Source of the DNA: Bacteroidota bacterium
GTDB taxonomy: Bacteria > Bacteroidota > Bacteroidia > Sphingobacteriales > Sphingobacteriaceae
DNA: 55,314 bases
Reading direction: 5' to 3'
Assembly (NCBI GenBank): GCA_013285685.1
Contig: JABDHD010000012.1
Location: 1 to 55,314, forward strand
In this document: piece by piece, positions 1-8,512 of the stretch
Layout: every line of letters begins with the position of its first letter
Position numbering within the stretch: the stretch's first letter is position 1
Notes under the pieces: generated by a model
What the model saw: the letters and a program-made list of their open reading frames with translations, nothing else
Database searches by the model: none
What the model was told of the DNA's origin: nothing
Program-made: the position numbers and the translations under genes

Positions 1-384
1 AGGCAAGCAGATGGGGACGCTCTGCCCTTTCTTAAAATATGAAAAAAACTTTCCCATAAGTAGAATTTATAAATATGTTGGAAATATCTCATTGAATCAT
101 AGCTTGTTGCGTAAAAATACGTATGAAGTTGCGTAAAAATACGGTTGCGAATCAAAATATAATATTCTCTCTTTGTTTTAAAGCTTCTCGCTGGAATTGC
201 TAATCACCTTTGTTGTGAATTAGTGTGCTAAGTAATCCGATAAGCTCTATTTCCTAAAAATTATACAAAAAAGGCCCCTAAAATTCTTAATACCCCTTTA
301 GAAGGTTATTTACGGATTGCGTTTGATCCAAAAAATTAAGATTCATTTACAAACTAATCATTGGTTGATGTAAAACTCTTTGCT
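1..384. other. Upstream region of the eCIS operon
   Basis: No convincing gene is seen in this 384-base AT-rich stretch, which precedes the first structural gene of the injection system. The one clear structure is a 15-base direct repeat at 107-121 and 129-143 (separate entry). I could not find a convincing Bacteroidota TTTG / TAnnTTTG promoter pair. The region should contain the operon's promoter, because all genes for the next 27 kb run on the + strand and the widest gap is about 140 bases. Confidence 0.5.
107..143. repeat. Direct repeat pair, candidate operator upstream of eCIS operon
   Basis: The 15-mer TTGCGTAAAAATACG occurs exactly at 107-121 and again at 129-143. The period is 22 bases, about two helical turns. 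Each copy contains the dyad CGTA-AAAA-TACG. Two identical palindromic half-repeats on the same helix face are typical of binding sites for a dimeric regulator. That this is an operator for the injection-system operon is inference from position only. Confidence 0.45.
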
Positions 385-993
385 ATGGTTTCTGAGACAC
401 TTTCTTTTTTGGCAGACGAAATAAACGGCTTTATTGCCAATAAAGATTTTCGTTACCGCGGTAAAACGGTTGCTATCGTAAGCGACCTTGTTGACAGCAA
501 GGGGGATGCGGCATACGTAAAATTATTACAGGGGCAAGCCGATGCATTAATTATCACGCTCATAAACGTGGAGGAAGAAACTGTAGGAAAGAGCCAAATC
601 GCTATCCACAAAAAACCGGATGGGTCAATTGAACCTTTGAACCCCGATCTTAAACTCAATGTGTATATCATGATTACCGGGGTATCCAATATGAGCGATC
701 AGCAGCGATATCTCAACAGCCTTAAAGTATTGTCGTATGCGATCGGCTTTTTTCAATACAAAAACGTGTTCGACAGGGTAAACTCGGCAACATTACCGGA
801 TGGCGTAGAAAAATTGATCGCCGAAATGGTAAGCCTCACCTTTGAGCAGCAAAACCATATTTGGGGCGCCCTCGGGGCCAAATATCAGCCATCAGCAATG
901 TTTAAGATAAGGATGCTTATCTACAGGGAAATAATAAACAGGGACAGTGATTTAAAAATAAGGACGATAGATACGGAATTGGTATCGAATTAA
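385..993 (+). CDS. DUF4255 / Pvc16-Afp16-like tail cap protein
   Basis: This 202-residue protein resembles the DUF4255 (Pvc16_N) family, the cap or terminator at the distal end of the sheath-tube in Afp/PVC-type particles. The N-terminus (MVSETLSFLADEINGF) and the internal pattern with a central NVYIMITG strand and a helical C-terminal half fit that family. I chose the ATG at 385 because family members begin with this helix; an in-frame TTG at 361 would add eight residues. It is the first gene of the operon, 38 bases before an unrecognised protein and upstream of the sheath gene, an order seen in other eCIS loci. Confidence 0.8.
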   Translation: MVSETLSFLADEINGFIANKDFRYRGKTVAIVSDLVDSKGDAAYVKLLQGQADALIITLINVEEETVGKSQIAIHKKPDGSIEPLNPDLKLNVYIMITGVSNMSDQQRYLNSLKVLSYAIGFFQYKNVFDRVNSATLPDGVEKLIAEMVSLTFEQQNHIWGALGAKYQPSAMFKIRMLIYREIINRDSDLKIRTIDTELVSN

Positions 994-1031
994 CATAATG
1001 GCTTACCGGGCATTAAAATAAACAAAACAAT

Positions 1032-2153
1032 ATGTCATTCCAGTATGAAATATTATTTCAGGCAGATATGTTGCATAGCTACTTTGATAGCGGTATGGCA
1101 AAGGATATAGGGTTTAAACCTACGCTGCAATGCGCAAGCCTGTTAAAAGATTACCGGCTCAATTTTAAAAATACCAGTAATGGCTTCCTGTTGATAGCCG
1201 AACAGATCACCAACGACGGCGTAAACTGGGTGCAGGCCGCACCAATTGATGTTGGTCAATCTTTCAATTTTTTCGCATTTTCTTCCAGGAGCGACCTTTT
1301 AAATATAACCGATGCAAACCTGTCAAACTTCTCGGCAGGGCGAAAATTCTTTTTCGGCAATAACGCTGCCACACCCACAACCGCTACACCTCCCGCAAGG
1401 TTGAGTTTCGATATATGGAACGGCGCAACGCTGACATCAGGGGTGAGCCTTGGCTCCACAAATTTTGTTGCAGCAGTTAATAAGTCCCTCAACCCGTTTT
1501 GGCTGGTCATGCTTGATGCAAATGCCAATATCATTTCAAAAACTTTTATTGCGCGAAATTCTGCCAATGAAATAATATACGATAAAGTGCTTTTAACAGA
1601 GCAACCCCTTCCGGAGGACATATACACCTTACAGCAAACAGACGCGCTGGGCAATGTACTTTCTTCGGAATCCTTCTTTTTAACAGACAGCGCTGCCGAT
1701 GTATCAACCATTGGCATTTTTCAGATCAGGTACAACGCCGCCGTGGACGCCGCAGTAACGGCGGGCGACGAAATTCATTTTACAGCAAAGTTGGCCGCCC
1801 GCAAAATCAAGTGGGTTTACCGCATCGAGGTAGATCAGTATAGCCTGCCCACGGAGATACCGAATAATTACAATCCGGCTATGTTATGCCTTAATAGCGT
1901 TACCAACACGGTACCTGTGCTGGGCCCGTTTACCCCTAATATTTTACCGGGTACGCCCACAGTAGTAAGCTTTGAATCAAACAGCGCTATTGCCCTTAAA
2001 GAAAGCCCCTATATCGGAGTGTCGCTCCAGGATAAAACGAACGCGCCTGCCCTAAATACCATTATAAACAATTTGCCCAATCCCAGCCCGCAATTGCTGG
2101 GAGATGCCGGGCCCGGAAATTATAAAGCAGAAGTTTCACTTAAAATCAAATAA
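1032..2153 (+). CDS. Unrecognised eCIS-operon protein between cap and sheath genes
   Basis: I do not recognise this 373-residue protein. It has no signal peptide or membrane segment. It looks largely beta-stranded, with many alternating hydrophobic/polar stretches, a Gly/Thr/Pro-rich middle part around residues 115-140 and an Asn/Pro-rich stretch near the C-terminus. It starts with MSFQYEILFQADMLHSYF. The ATG at 1032 follows an A-rich leader and the next gene begins 33 bases after its stop. Its place between the DUF4255 cap and the sheath makes a structural role in the particle plausible, such as a cap adaptor or sheath decoration. That is inference from context alone. Confidence 0.6.
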   Translation: MSFQYEILFQADMLHSYFDSGMAKDIGFKPTLQCASLLKDYRLNFKNTSNGFLLIAEQITNDGVNWVQAAPIDVGQSFNFFAFSSRSDLLNITDANLSNFSAGRKFFFGNNAATPTTATPPARLSFDIWNGATLTSGVSLGSTNFVAAVNKSLNPFWLVMLDANANIISKTFIARNSANEIIYDKVLLTEQPLPEDIYTLQQTDALGNVLSSESFFLTDSAADVSTIGIFQIRYNAAVDAAVTAGDEIHFTAKLAARKIKWVYRIEVDQYSLPTEIPNNYNPAMLCLNSVTNTVPVLGPFTPNILPGTPTVVSFESNSAIALKESPYIGVSLQDKTNAPALNTIINNLPNPSPQLLGDAGPGNYKAEVSLKIK

Positions 2154-2186
2154 TCATTTTCCATTAACCAGTAAAAAAACAACATT

Positions 2187-4250
2187 ATGGCTACAACATA
2201 CAGCACCCCGGGAGTTTACGTAGTTGAGCAATCAGCCTTTCCGCCATCGGTGGCGCAGGTCCCGACCGCCATACCGGCGTTTGTCGGCTACACGCAAACT
2301 GACACTTATACCAAGCAGGACGATCTTAATATGTCGCCGACAAAAGTATCGTCATTGCTGGAATACAACACGCTTTTTGGCGGCGCGCCGGAATCAGTTA
2401 TTACCAATGTCGATCTTGGGGTTGATAACACGGTTTCTTCCGTCACTATAACTCAGCCCTATTATATGTATGCCGCCCTACAGATGTTTTATGCGAATGG
2501 CGGCGGCGACTGTTATATCGTTTCTGTGGGCCTTTATACTGCCGCGGTAGCAAAAGCCGACTTAAAAAACGGGATCGATACGTTGAAGAAAAAGGATGAA
2601 CCCTCTCTATTGCTTTTTCCGGATGCAGTAACACTTGGCAAAAGTGATTTCTACGACGTTCAGCAATATGCCATGGCCCATTGCAATGCCCTGCAAAATA
2701 GGTTCTGCATATTGGATACGCTGTACACGATAGATAATGACCTGGCTTTCAGTAACGCAATTGATGATCACCGTACCGGGCTTGGGGTCAACAATCTAAA
2801 CTATGGCGCAGTTTATACGCCCTGGCTGCAATCAAATCAGACCGGCGATTTTACCTATATCGATTTTAGTTCGGTCATCACCAAGCTCACCATAAGCATT
2901 CCTTTATTGAGCCTGACCAGCGATCCGGTAGTGAATCCGATGATCAGCGCTTACGACGTATTGATTTCGGATGGAGTGAACATCAACACGGCTATCGGAA
3001 CATTTATTGCAATAGCACCACCCTTTAAGGACCTGGAAAAACTGAAGGGCAACGCCGCCACCATATTATCTAATTTTCAAACAAGCGAAACTACCTTTAA
3101 GGTTGATGCGGCAAATCCCGGCTCGACGCTTGCCCAGATCCAGACCGACTATCAGAACCTAATCAACGATACTTATAATCTAATTGTCCTGGTCGATTCA
3201 TTTCTTGCACCGGGAACGATCAATACGGCTGATTTAAAAAACGCCATCGGTACAGAAATAACTAACGTTCTGGCGGCCCCCGGCGGCGAATTGGCCAACC
3301 TCGTGATTTTAAACACAACCATGGTTTTACCCGCTAACAGTAATTTAATCGGAATAAATCCGGTAATACCTGCAATTCCGGTTTTAAATAATGCAGCCCT
3401 AAACGCAATTTTAACCGCCGTTGTACCACCCAATCCTGCCATTTTTCCAAATCCAGCTGCCGCGGTTCCTGCGGACCAAATACAAAATATGTTGACCACA
3501 GAAGCAAGCTATATCGCCAAGGCATATTCCCGTTTGTATACAAGCCTCGGAAACATCATTAACAGCTTGTTTACCGCGCTGCAATCAAAAGAGAGCGCCT
3601 TGTATAGTTCTTTTTCCGTTTATAAAACTATACGCGATTATTTAAACAACAGCGCGGTAACCTTACTGCCGCCCAGCGGCGCAGTAGCCGGCCTGTATGC
3701 TTATACCGACGATAACCGCGGTGTTTGGAAGGCGCCTGCCAATGTTTCGGTGTCGGGCGTTGTTGCAGGCAGCGGCGTTTCAATTGATATTACGGATGAT
3801 ATGCAGACCACCTTAAATGTTGATGTTACCGGTGGAAAATCCTTTAACGCCATACGCGACTTTACCGGCAAAGGCACCCTTATCTGGGGTGCGCGGACGC
3901 TTGCCGGGAATGATGAGGACTGGCGTTACATATCGGTACGAAGGTTTTGCATTATGGTGGAACAATCGATAAAAAATTCGATATCCTGGGCCGTATTTGA
4001 ATCGAACGATGCCAATACCTGGATGAGAATAAAAGGCATGATTGAAAATTTCCTCATAGTCCAGTGGCGTAACGGCGCCTTACAGGGTGCTAAATCTACC
4101 GATGCATTCAATGTGCAGGTTGGATTGGGAATTACAATGACAGCGCAAGACATACTCGACGGAAAGCTGAACGTGCTGGTAAAAATAGCTGTGGTTCACC
4201 CTGCCGAGTTCATTATACTAACATTCACGCAAATGATGGCGACCTCCTAA
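2187..4250 (+). CDS. eCIS contractile sheath protein (Afp2-4/Pvc2-4-like)
   Basis: This is the contractile sheath subunit that surrounds the inner tube. The N-terminus (TYSTPGVYVVEQ, then a Pro/Ala-rich VPTAIPAFVGYT) is the typical phage-tail-sheath opening. The motif DNRGVWKAPAN lies near residue 510. The C-terminal part (about 570-687, with DWRYISVRRF and a terminal FIILTF strand) is the conserved sheath core that interlocks neighbouring subunits. At 687 residues it is much longer than the usual 350-500. The extra length is an Ala/Asn/Pro-rich segment at about residues 230-500, probably a surface insertion. It is the only sheath gene in the cluster, whereas Afp and PVC loci have three. Confidence 0.93.
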   Translation: MATTYSTPGVYVVEQSAFPPSVAQVPTAIPAFVGYTQTDTYTKQDDLNMSPTKVSSLLEYNTLFGGAPESVITNVDLGVDNTVSSVTITQPYYMYAALQMFYANGGGDCYIVSVGLYTAAVAKADLKNGIDTLKKKDEPSLLLFPDAVTLGKSDFYDVQQYAMAHCNALQNRFCILDTLYTIDNDLAFSNAIDDHRTGLGVNNLNYGAVYTPWLQSNQTGDFTYIDFSSVITKLTISIPLLSLTSDPVVNPMISAYDVLISDGVNINTAIGTFIAIAPPFKDLEKLKGNAATILSNFQTSETTFKVDAANPGSTLAQIQTDYQNLINDTYNLIVLVDSFLAPGTINTADLKNAIGTEITNVLAAPGGELANLVILNTTMVLPANSNLIGINPVIPAIPVLNNAALNAILTAVVPPNPAIFPNPAAAVPADQIQNMLTTEASYIAKAYSRLYTSLGNIINSLFTALQSKESALYSSFSVYKTIRDYLNNSAVTLLPPSGAVAGLYAYTDDNRGVWKAPANVSVSGVVAGSGVSIDITDDMQTTLNVDVTGGKSFNAIRDFTGKGTLIWGARTLAGNDEDWRYISVRRFCIMVEQSIKNSISWAVFESNDANTWMRIKGMIENFLIVQWRNGALQGAKSTDAFNVQVGLGITMTAQDILDGKLNVLVKIAVVHPAEFIILTFTQMMATS

Positions 4251-4301
4251 TTAACGGCGTGTATTTCAAGTAAACAAAATCAAAACTTAAAAAAAACTGA
4301 T

Positions 4302-4739
4302 ATGGCAAATTCAAACTATCCGCAGCCTGCTTTTCACTTTCGTGTAGATTGGGGTGGTACCTCCATCTCGTTTACAGAAGTAACAGGTTTAAATATCGAG
4401 AACCAGGTGATCGAATACCGCGACGGTGCAAGCATGGTGTTTTCAACAGTAAAAATGCCCGGTTTGCAAAAGTTTGGCAACGTGACCTTTAAACGCGGCA
4501 TTTTTACAGGAGATAATGATTACTATGAATGGCTGGATACGATCAAGATGAATACGATCGAGCGGCGCCCGGTGACCATTAGCCTGCTGGACGAAAGTCA
4601 TAACCCCGTTATGGTCTGGAAACTTAATAACGCCTTTCCGGCAAAAATAGAAGGAGCATCCTTAAAGGCATCCGGCAACGAGGTCGCAATTGAATCGCTT
4701 GAGGTGGCACATGAAGGGCTGGTTATCGAAAATGGCTAA
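4302..4739 (+). CDS. eCIS inner tube protein (Afp1/Pvc1-like)
   Basis: This 145-residue protein belongs to the gp19-type phage tail tube family (Hcp fold), whose hexamers stack to form the inner tube. The sequence shows the family order: YPQPAFHFRVDWGG, then a SFTEVTGL strand, an IEYRDG segment, KMPGLQKFGNVTFKRGIF, a helix around YEWLDTI, and a final strand ending in ESLEVAHEG. It lies directly after the sheath and 12 bases before a second tube gene, as in other eCIS loci. This copy is the likely main tube subunit. Confidence 0.93.
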   Translation: MANSNYPQPAFHFRVDWGGTSISFTEVTGLNIENQVIEYRDGASMVFSTVKMPGLQKFGNVTFKRGIFTGDNDYYEWLDTIKMNTIERRPVTISLLDESHNPVMVWKLNNAFPAKIEGASLKASGNEVAIESLEVAHEGLVIENG

Positions 4740-4751
4740 AGCTGATCAATA

Positions 4752-5201
4752 ATGGCAGATCAATATTACCCCCCTGTAGGCTTTCATTTTTCAGTGTCGG
4801 TCAATCTGCAGGATGTAGCTAATGAGCCAAAGGAATCGCGGTTCCAGGAGGTGAGCGGTTTGACTAAATCGATTGAAGCAGAAGAGCTGAAAGAGGGGGG
4901 CGAAAACCGTTTTGCGCATCGCCTGCCCAATCCGGCCAAGTACAGCAATATTGTATTGAAACGGGGGTTCCTGGTAGATTCGAAACTTATCGACTGGTGC
5001 AACGATGCGATAGAGAATTTCAATTTCAAGCTGGCCGATGTGACGATCTCTCTATTGGACGAGGACCACAATGCGCTGTCCTCCTGGAACGTAAAAAATG
5101 CATACCCGGTAAAATGGACGATTTCTGACTTTAAGGCGCAGGAGAACAGCATTGCGATAGAAACTTTGGAACTCGCGTTTCAGTATTTCACCAAAAATTA
5201 A
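4752..5201 (+). CDS. Second eCIS tube / tube initiator protein (Afp5-like)
   Basis: This 149-residue paralogue of the preceding tube protein keeps the same plan: PVGFHFSVSV, FQEVSGL, then NIVLKRGFLVD, a helical WCNDAIENF and a terminal strand IETLELAFQYF. It is longer and more charged around residues 25-60 (EAEELKEGGENRF). In Afp/PVC loci the tube protein encoded nearest the Afp6-LysM-spike genes (Afp5-like) forms the first ring on the baseplate hub, so this copy probably starts tube assembly. The assignment of initiator versus main tube follows gene order. Confidence 0.88.
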   Translation: MADQYYPPVGFHFSVSVNLQDVANEPKESRFQEVSGLTKSIEAEELKEGGENRFAHRLPNPAKYSNIVLKRGFLVDSKLIDWCNDAIENFNFKLADVTISLLDEDHNALSSWNVKNAYPVKWTISDFKAQENSIAIETLELAFQYFTKN

Positions 5202-5206
5202 AACGG

Positions 5207-5386
5207 ATGCCGATAGAAATAAGAGAAATAGTGATACGGGCCACGGTAAACGAACAGGGTGGCGCCGGCAGTGGCGTTTCACCGGGCTCAGCTCCCGCTG
5301 CTTCGACGGCGGCCGGCGGTGGCGACGTCATCCAGGAATGTGTTGAACAAGTAATGCAAATTATTCAGGATAAAGAAGCAAGATAA
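5207..5386 (+). CDS. Small Afp6-like (DUF5908-type) eCIS protein
   Basis: A 59-residue reading frame starts with ATG at 5207, five bases after the tube gene, and its TAA overlaps the ATG of the LysM gene by one base. The protein opens with MPIEIREIVIRATV, the hallmark of the short Afp6/Pvc6 proteins (DUF5908). It has a Gly/Ala/Ser-rich middle and ends in a helix (IQECVEQVMQIIQDKEAR). Afp6 sits in exactly this slot, between Afp5 and the LysM protein Afp7. Its exact role in the particle is not known to me. Confidence 0.82.
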   Translation: MPIEIREIVIRATVNEQGGAGSGVSPGSAPAASTAAGGGDVIQECVEQVMQIIQDKEAR

Positions 5387-6069
5387 TGGCGGCAGATGAT
5401 AACCAGAAATTAGAGAAACTCAAAATTGAAACTTATAGCGATCCGAAATATCGCAATAAGCTCAGTGATGAGTTTGTTGCTATGTTCAATCCGGAAAAAT
5501 ACTCGCTGAAGTATGAGATTGACCAGGATAAGAAAAAGCCCGCAGGTACCTCTCCGCCCGCGCCGTCTTTCGCCGGGATGAAAGCGCAGGAGATCGACCT
5601 TGAGTTTGTTTTGGATGGCACCGGCGCCGCGGGAGTAGATGACAACACCGGCGATGTACTTGAAAAGGTTGACGCTTTTTTAAAGGTCGCGTATTCATTT
5701 GATGGCAAAATACATAAACCCCTTTACCTCCGCCTGTGGTGGGGAAAGGCGTTTGTTTTCGACTGCGTATTGCAATCGGCAGATGTTAATTATACGTTGT
5801 TCAAGCCAAGCGGCACACCGCTGCGCGCCCGGATAAGCGCAAAATTTCTTGGTTTTGTAAACGACGAATTGCGGGCTAAAAAAGAAGACAGGCAGTCGCC
5901 GGATATTACACACCTCATCCGGGTCCCCGCAAAGGAACGAATCGACTACCTGTGTTTTAAAACTTACGAAGACGAACAGTATTACCTTGATGTTGCCGCT
6001 TGCAATAGCCTGAATAATTTCAGGAAGCTGAAACCGGCTTCACAAGTCATTTTTCCACCTTTAGTTTAA
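5386..6069 (+). CDS. eCIS tube-adaptor protein with LysM domain (Afp7-like)
   Basis: This 227-residue protein has an N-terminal CIS tube-protein fold (about residues 15-165, with FNPEKYSLKYEI and LYLRLWWGKAFVFDCVL) and a C-terminal LysM-type repeat (about 178-225, HLIRVPAKERIDYLCFKTY to PASQVIFPP). In Afp/PVC particles this protein adapts the six-fold tube to the spike and baseplate. The LysM here probably binds a neighbouring baseplate protein rather than peptidoglycan, as for phage gp53-like LysM domains. It is six bases upstream of the VgrG-like gene. Confidence 0.9.
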   Translation: MAADDNQKLEKLKIETYSDPKYRNKLSDEFVAMFNPEKYSLKYEIDQDKKKPAGTSPPAPSFAGMKAQEIDLEFVLDGTGAAGVDDNTGDVLEKVDAFLKVAYSFDGKIHKPLYLRLWWGKAFVFDCVLQSADVNYTLFKPSGTPLRARISAKFLGFVNDELRAKKEDRQSPDITHLIRVPAKERIDYLCFKTYEDEQYYLDVAACNSLNNFRKLKPASQVIFPPLV

Positions 6070-6075
6070 CAACAC

Positions 6076-7806
6076 ATGCCCGACCAGCCAACACAGGACC
6101 TGTCAACATATAAAGTATATTCCGGTGGAAACGAAATGCCGTCTACTATAAATTTAATATCCATTGCAGTAGATAAAAGTATTGGCCGGGTACCTTTCTC
6201 AAGACTTATACTAAAGGATGGCAGCCCGGCAGATCAAAACTTTGAAAACAGCAACAATGCCAGCTGGCAGCCGGGCAGCGCAATAAAAATAGAAGGCGGC
6301 TTTCATGGACAGAACCAGGTATTATTTGAAGGAATTGTGATTAAACAGCAGATACGTTTGAAGAATAGTATTGAATCCTTTTTAGTGATTGATTGCAAAG
6401 ACAAAGTTTACACGATGACGCTGGCGGCAAAGAACAAATATTTTATCGATACGAAAGACAGTGATGCTGTTGACACCATTGCCGGCACATATGGCCTGCA
6501 GACGGATATTGACAGTACATCGCTTACCCACAAGCAACTGGTACAATACAACTGCAGCGACTGGGATTTTACTGTAGCGCGAATGGAGCTTAACGGCATG
6601 TATGTTTTTGCCAACCAGGGCAAACTTGTCTGCAAAAAACCGGCTGTAGGGGACGCCGCCGTTACGGCCACTTTCGGCACAGATGTTATAAACTTCGACG
6701 CCACGCTTGATGCAAGTAACCAGTACGATACGGTGTCGTGCAAAGCGTGGAGCAGCGCCGACCAGGACGTGTCATCGTCGGATAACGATCCTATTTCGCT
6801 GACCGAGGCGGGCGACCTTAGTTCGGCCTCGCTGGTAGGCAAGGTAAATCAATCGAAAATAGCATATAATCACTCGGGCACACGCACGGTAGATGAACTA
6901 AAAAGCTGGGCCACTGCCCAGCAAACAAAAAATGTACTGTCGAAAACCCGTGGTGTGCTTAGCTGCATCGGCAAACTGGAGGCTGTGCCGGCAACCACTT
7001 TACAGTTGACAGGGTTTGGCAACCATTACAGCGGTAAGCATTTTATATCAGGCGTACGCAATGAGTTAAAAAATAATGTATGGGAGACTACTATCCAGTT
7101 TGGCTGGTGGCCGGAATTATTTACAAAACAATTCGACGTAAATCAGCCGCCGGCATCGGGCTTGCTCCCAGCTGTGCGCGGCCTGCAAATTGGCCTCGTA
7201 ACCAAGCTGGAAAACGACCCGGAAAGCGAGTTCAGGATACAGGTAAAGTTGCCGCTTGCAGATAATGCTGCCGAAGGTTTTTGGGCGCGTGTTGCATTGC
7301 TGGACGCAGGCAATGGGCGGGGATCGTTTTTTATGCCCTACGTGGGCGACGAAGTAATCGTCGGGTTCATTAACGATGACCCGCGTGATGCAGTGGTCCT
7401 CGGCATGCTCAACAGCAGCAGCAACCCGGCGCCGTTTACGCCGGCAGACAATAATTACGAAAAAGGCTTCGTCACAAAAAGCAAACTCAAGATAACGTTT
7501 GACGAAAACAAAAAAGTAATTCTGCTTCAAACCCCGGCGGGGAAGAGCATTACCCTGGATGAAGGCGACCAAAATAAAATAACGATAAAAGACGACAACA
7601 ACAACTCGATAGAAATGTCGTCGGACGGCATTACCATACAAAGCGCAAAAGATCTGCAGCTAAATGCTTCGGGGGATATAAAACTGCAGGGAGTTAATGT
7701 TGAAACTACGGCAAGCGGCAACTTTAAGGCCCAGGGGAGCGGCGGGGTATCCATACAATCGTCGGGGACGACTGAGTTGAAGGGGTCAATAGTGAATATA
7801 AACTGA
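6076..7806 (+). CDS. VgrG-like spike / baseplate hub protein (Afp8-like)
   Basis: The 576-residue spike protein combines a gp27-like hub (residues 1 to about 370), a gp5-like OB-fold (about 375-460, with FFMPYVGDEVIVGFIND and DAVVLGMLNS) and a C-terminal trimeric beta-helix-type tail of alternating short strands (about 495-576, for example IEMSSDGITIQSAKDLQL). This is the VgrG/Afp8 arrangement: the trimer closes the tube and points at the target. It has no extra C-terminal effector domain. The tip is capped by the PAAR protein encoded 26 bases downstream. Although VgrG-like, the neighbourhood is eCIS rather than a type VI system. Confidence 0.93.
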   Translation: MPDQPTQDLSTYKVYSGGNEMPSTINLISIAVDKSIGRVPFSRLILKDGSPADQNFENSNNASWQPGSAIKIEGGFHGQNQVLFEGIVIKQQIRLKNSIESFLVIDCKDKVYTMTLAAKNKYFIDTKDSDAVDTIAGTYGLQTDIDSTSLTHKQLVQYNCSDWDFTVARMELNGMYVFANQGKLVCKKPAVGDAAVTATFGTDVINFDATLDASNQYDTVSCKAWSSADQDVSSSDNDPISLTEAGDLSSASLVGKVNQSKIAYNHSGTRTVDELKSWATAQQTKNVLSKTRGVLSCIGKLEAVPATTLQLTGFGNHYSGKHFISGVRNELKNNVWETTIQFGWWPELFTKQFDVNQPPASGLLPAVRGLQIGLVTKLENDPESEFRIQVKLPLADNAAEGFWARVALLDAGNGRGSFFMPYVGDEVIVGFINDDPRDAVVLGMLNSSSNPAPFTPADNNYEKGFVTKSKLKITFDENKKVILLQTPAGKSITLDEGDQNKITIKDDNNNSIEMSSDGITIQSAKDLQLNASGDIKLQGVNVETTASGNFKAQGSGGVSIQSSGTTELKGSIVNIN

Positions 7807-7831
7807 TAAACAACTGAAGGAGAAAAGTAAG

Positions 7832-8110
7832 ATGCCGGCAGCAGTAAGGGTTACAGATATAACCAATCATGGCGGGGTAGTTACAGGCCCGGGCGTGCCC
7901 AATGTAATGATAGGCGGGTTACCGGCAGCAGCAGCTGGCGATGTTCACACCTGTGCATTGCCACCTCCGGGGCACCAGCCAACGGTTAGTCCGTTCCCTA
8001 ATGGCAGCGCGACGGTGACAATCGGTGGTCGGCCGGCGCTGCGCATTATAGATCCCTGCGGTTGCGGTGCAATGGCTGTTGTGGGTGAACCAACTGTACA
8101 AATAGGATAA
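7832..8110 (+). CDS. PAAR-domain spike tip protein (Afp10-like)
   Basis: This 92-residue single-domain PAAR protein sharpens the tip of the VgrG-like spike. It shows the PAAR pattern of Gly/Pro-rich short repeats (GGVVTGPGVPNVMIGG, then SATVTIGGRPA) and candidate metal ligands: the His/Cys of DVHTCALP and the two cysteines of DPCGCG. No extension for an effector is attached. It is one of the few genes here with a clear Shine-Dalgarno (AAGGAGA at 817-823 of the 7-kb block, that is 7817-7823, eight bases before the ATG). Confidence 0.92.
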   Translation: MPAAVRVTDITNHGGVVTGPGVPNVMIGGLPAAAAGDVHTCALPPPGHQPTVSPFPNGSATVTIGGRPALRIIDPCGCGAMAVVGEPTVQIG

Positions 8111-8112
8111 AA

Positions 8113-8511
8113 ATGGATATTAACGGAGATATAATTGGAAGAGGCTGGAGTTTTCCGCCGACGTTTAATAACATAAGCGGAGAGGTGCAGATGACCGAAG
8201 GTAAGGACGACATCGACGGCAGCCTTTACATCTTGCTGAATACCGCTTTTGGCGAGCGCGTGATGCTTTCAAAATATGGCTGTGACCTCCGAAAATTTTT
8301 ATTTGAACCGTCGAACGGGAACATGCTGGTTTACATACAAAAGATTGTGACTGAAGCAATACTTTATTACGAGCCACGCATAAACGCCGGCAGCATTACG
8401 GTAAATGGAACAGATGGTTTGCTGGAGATAGATATTGAGTATACCATTAAAGCCAATAATTCGCGGAGTAACTATGTTTTTCCATTTTATTTAAGCGAGG
8501 CCAGTTTGTAA
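8113..8511 (+). CDS. gp25-like baseplate wedge protein (Afp9-like)
   Basis: This 132-residue protein belongs to the GPW/gp25 family. It is a baseplate wedge component that contacts the first sheath ring and helps trigger contraction. Visible family features are the N-terminal IGRGWSFPP, the SLYILLNTAFGERVMLSKYGCDLRKFLFEP core (given in pieces: SLYILLNTAFGERVM and YGCDLRKFLFEP) and the C-terminal strand pair LEIDIEYTIKANN. It begins two bases after the PAAR stop and ends one base before the Afp11-like gene, so the three are tightly co-translated. Confidence 0.93.
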   Translation: MDINGDIIGRGWSFPPTFNNISGEVQMTEGKDDIDGSLYILLNTAFGERVMLSKYGCDLRKFLFEPSNGNMLVYIQKIVTEAILYYEPRINAGSITVNGTDGLLEIDIEYTIKANNSRSNYVFPFYLSEASL

Positions 8512-8512
8512 A

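Noticed and set aside
1256..1717. A 153-codon minus-strand frame inside the unassigned 1032-2153 gene
   Set aside because: It lies wholly within a + strand gene that fits the operon, shows no family features, and would be antisense to its neighbours.
6076..8511. VgrG, PAAR and gp25 genes could suggest a type VI secretion system
   Set aside because: There are no TssJ/L/M membrane-complex genes, no ClpV and no TssB/C pair. The DUF4255, LysM, Afp11/12-like, tape-measure and Afp15-like genes show an eCIS instead.
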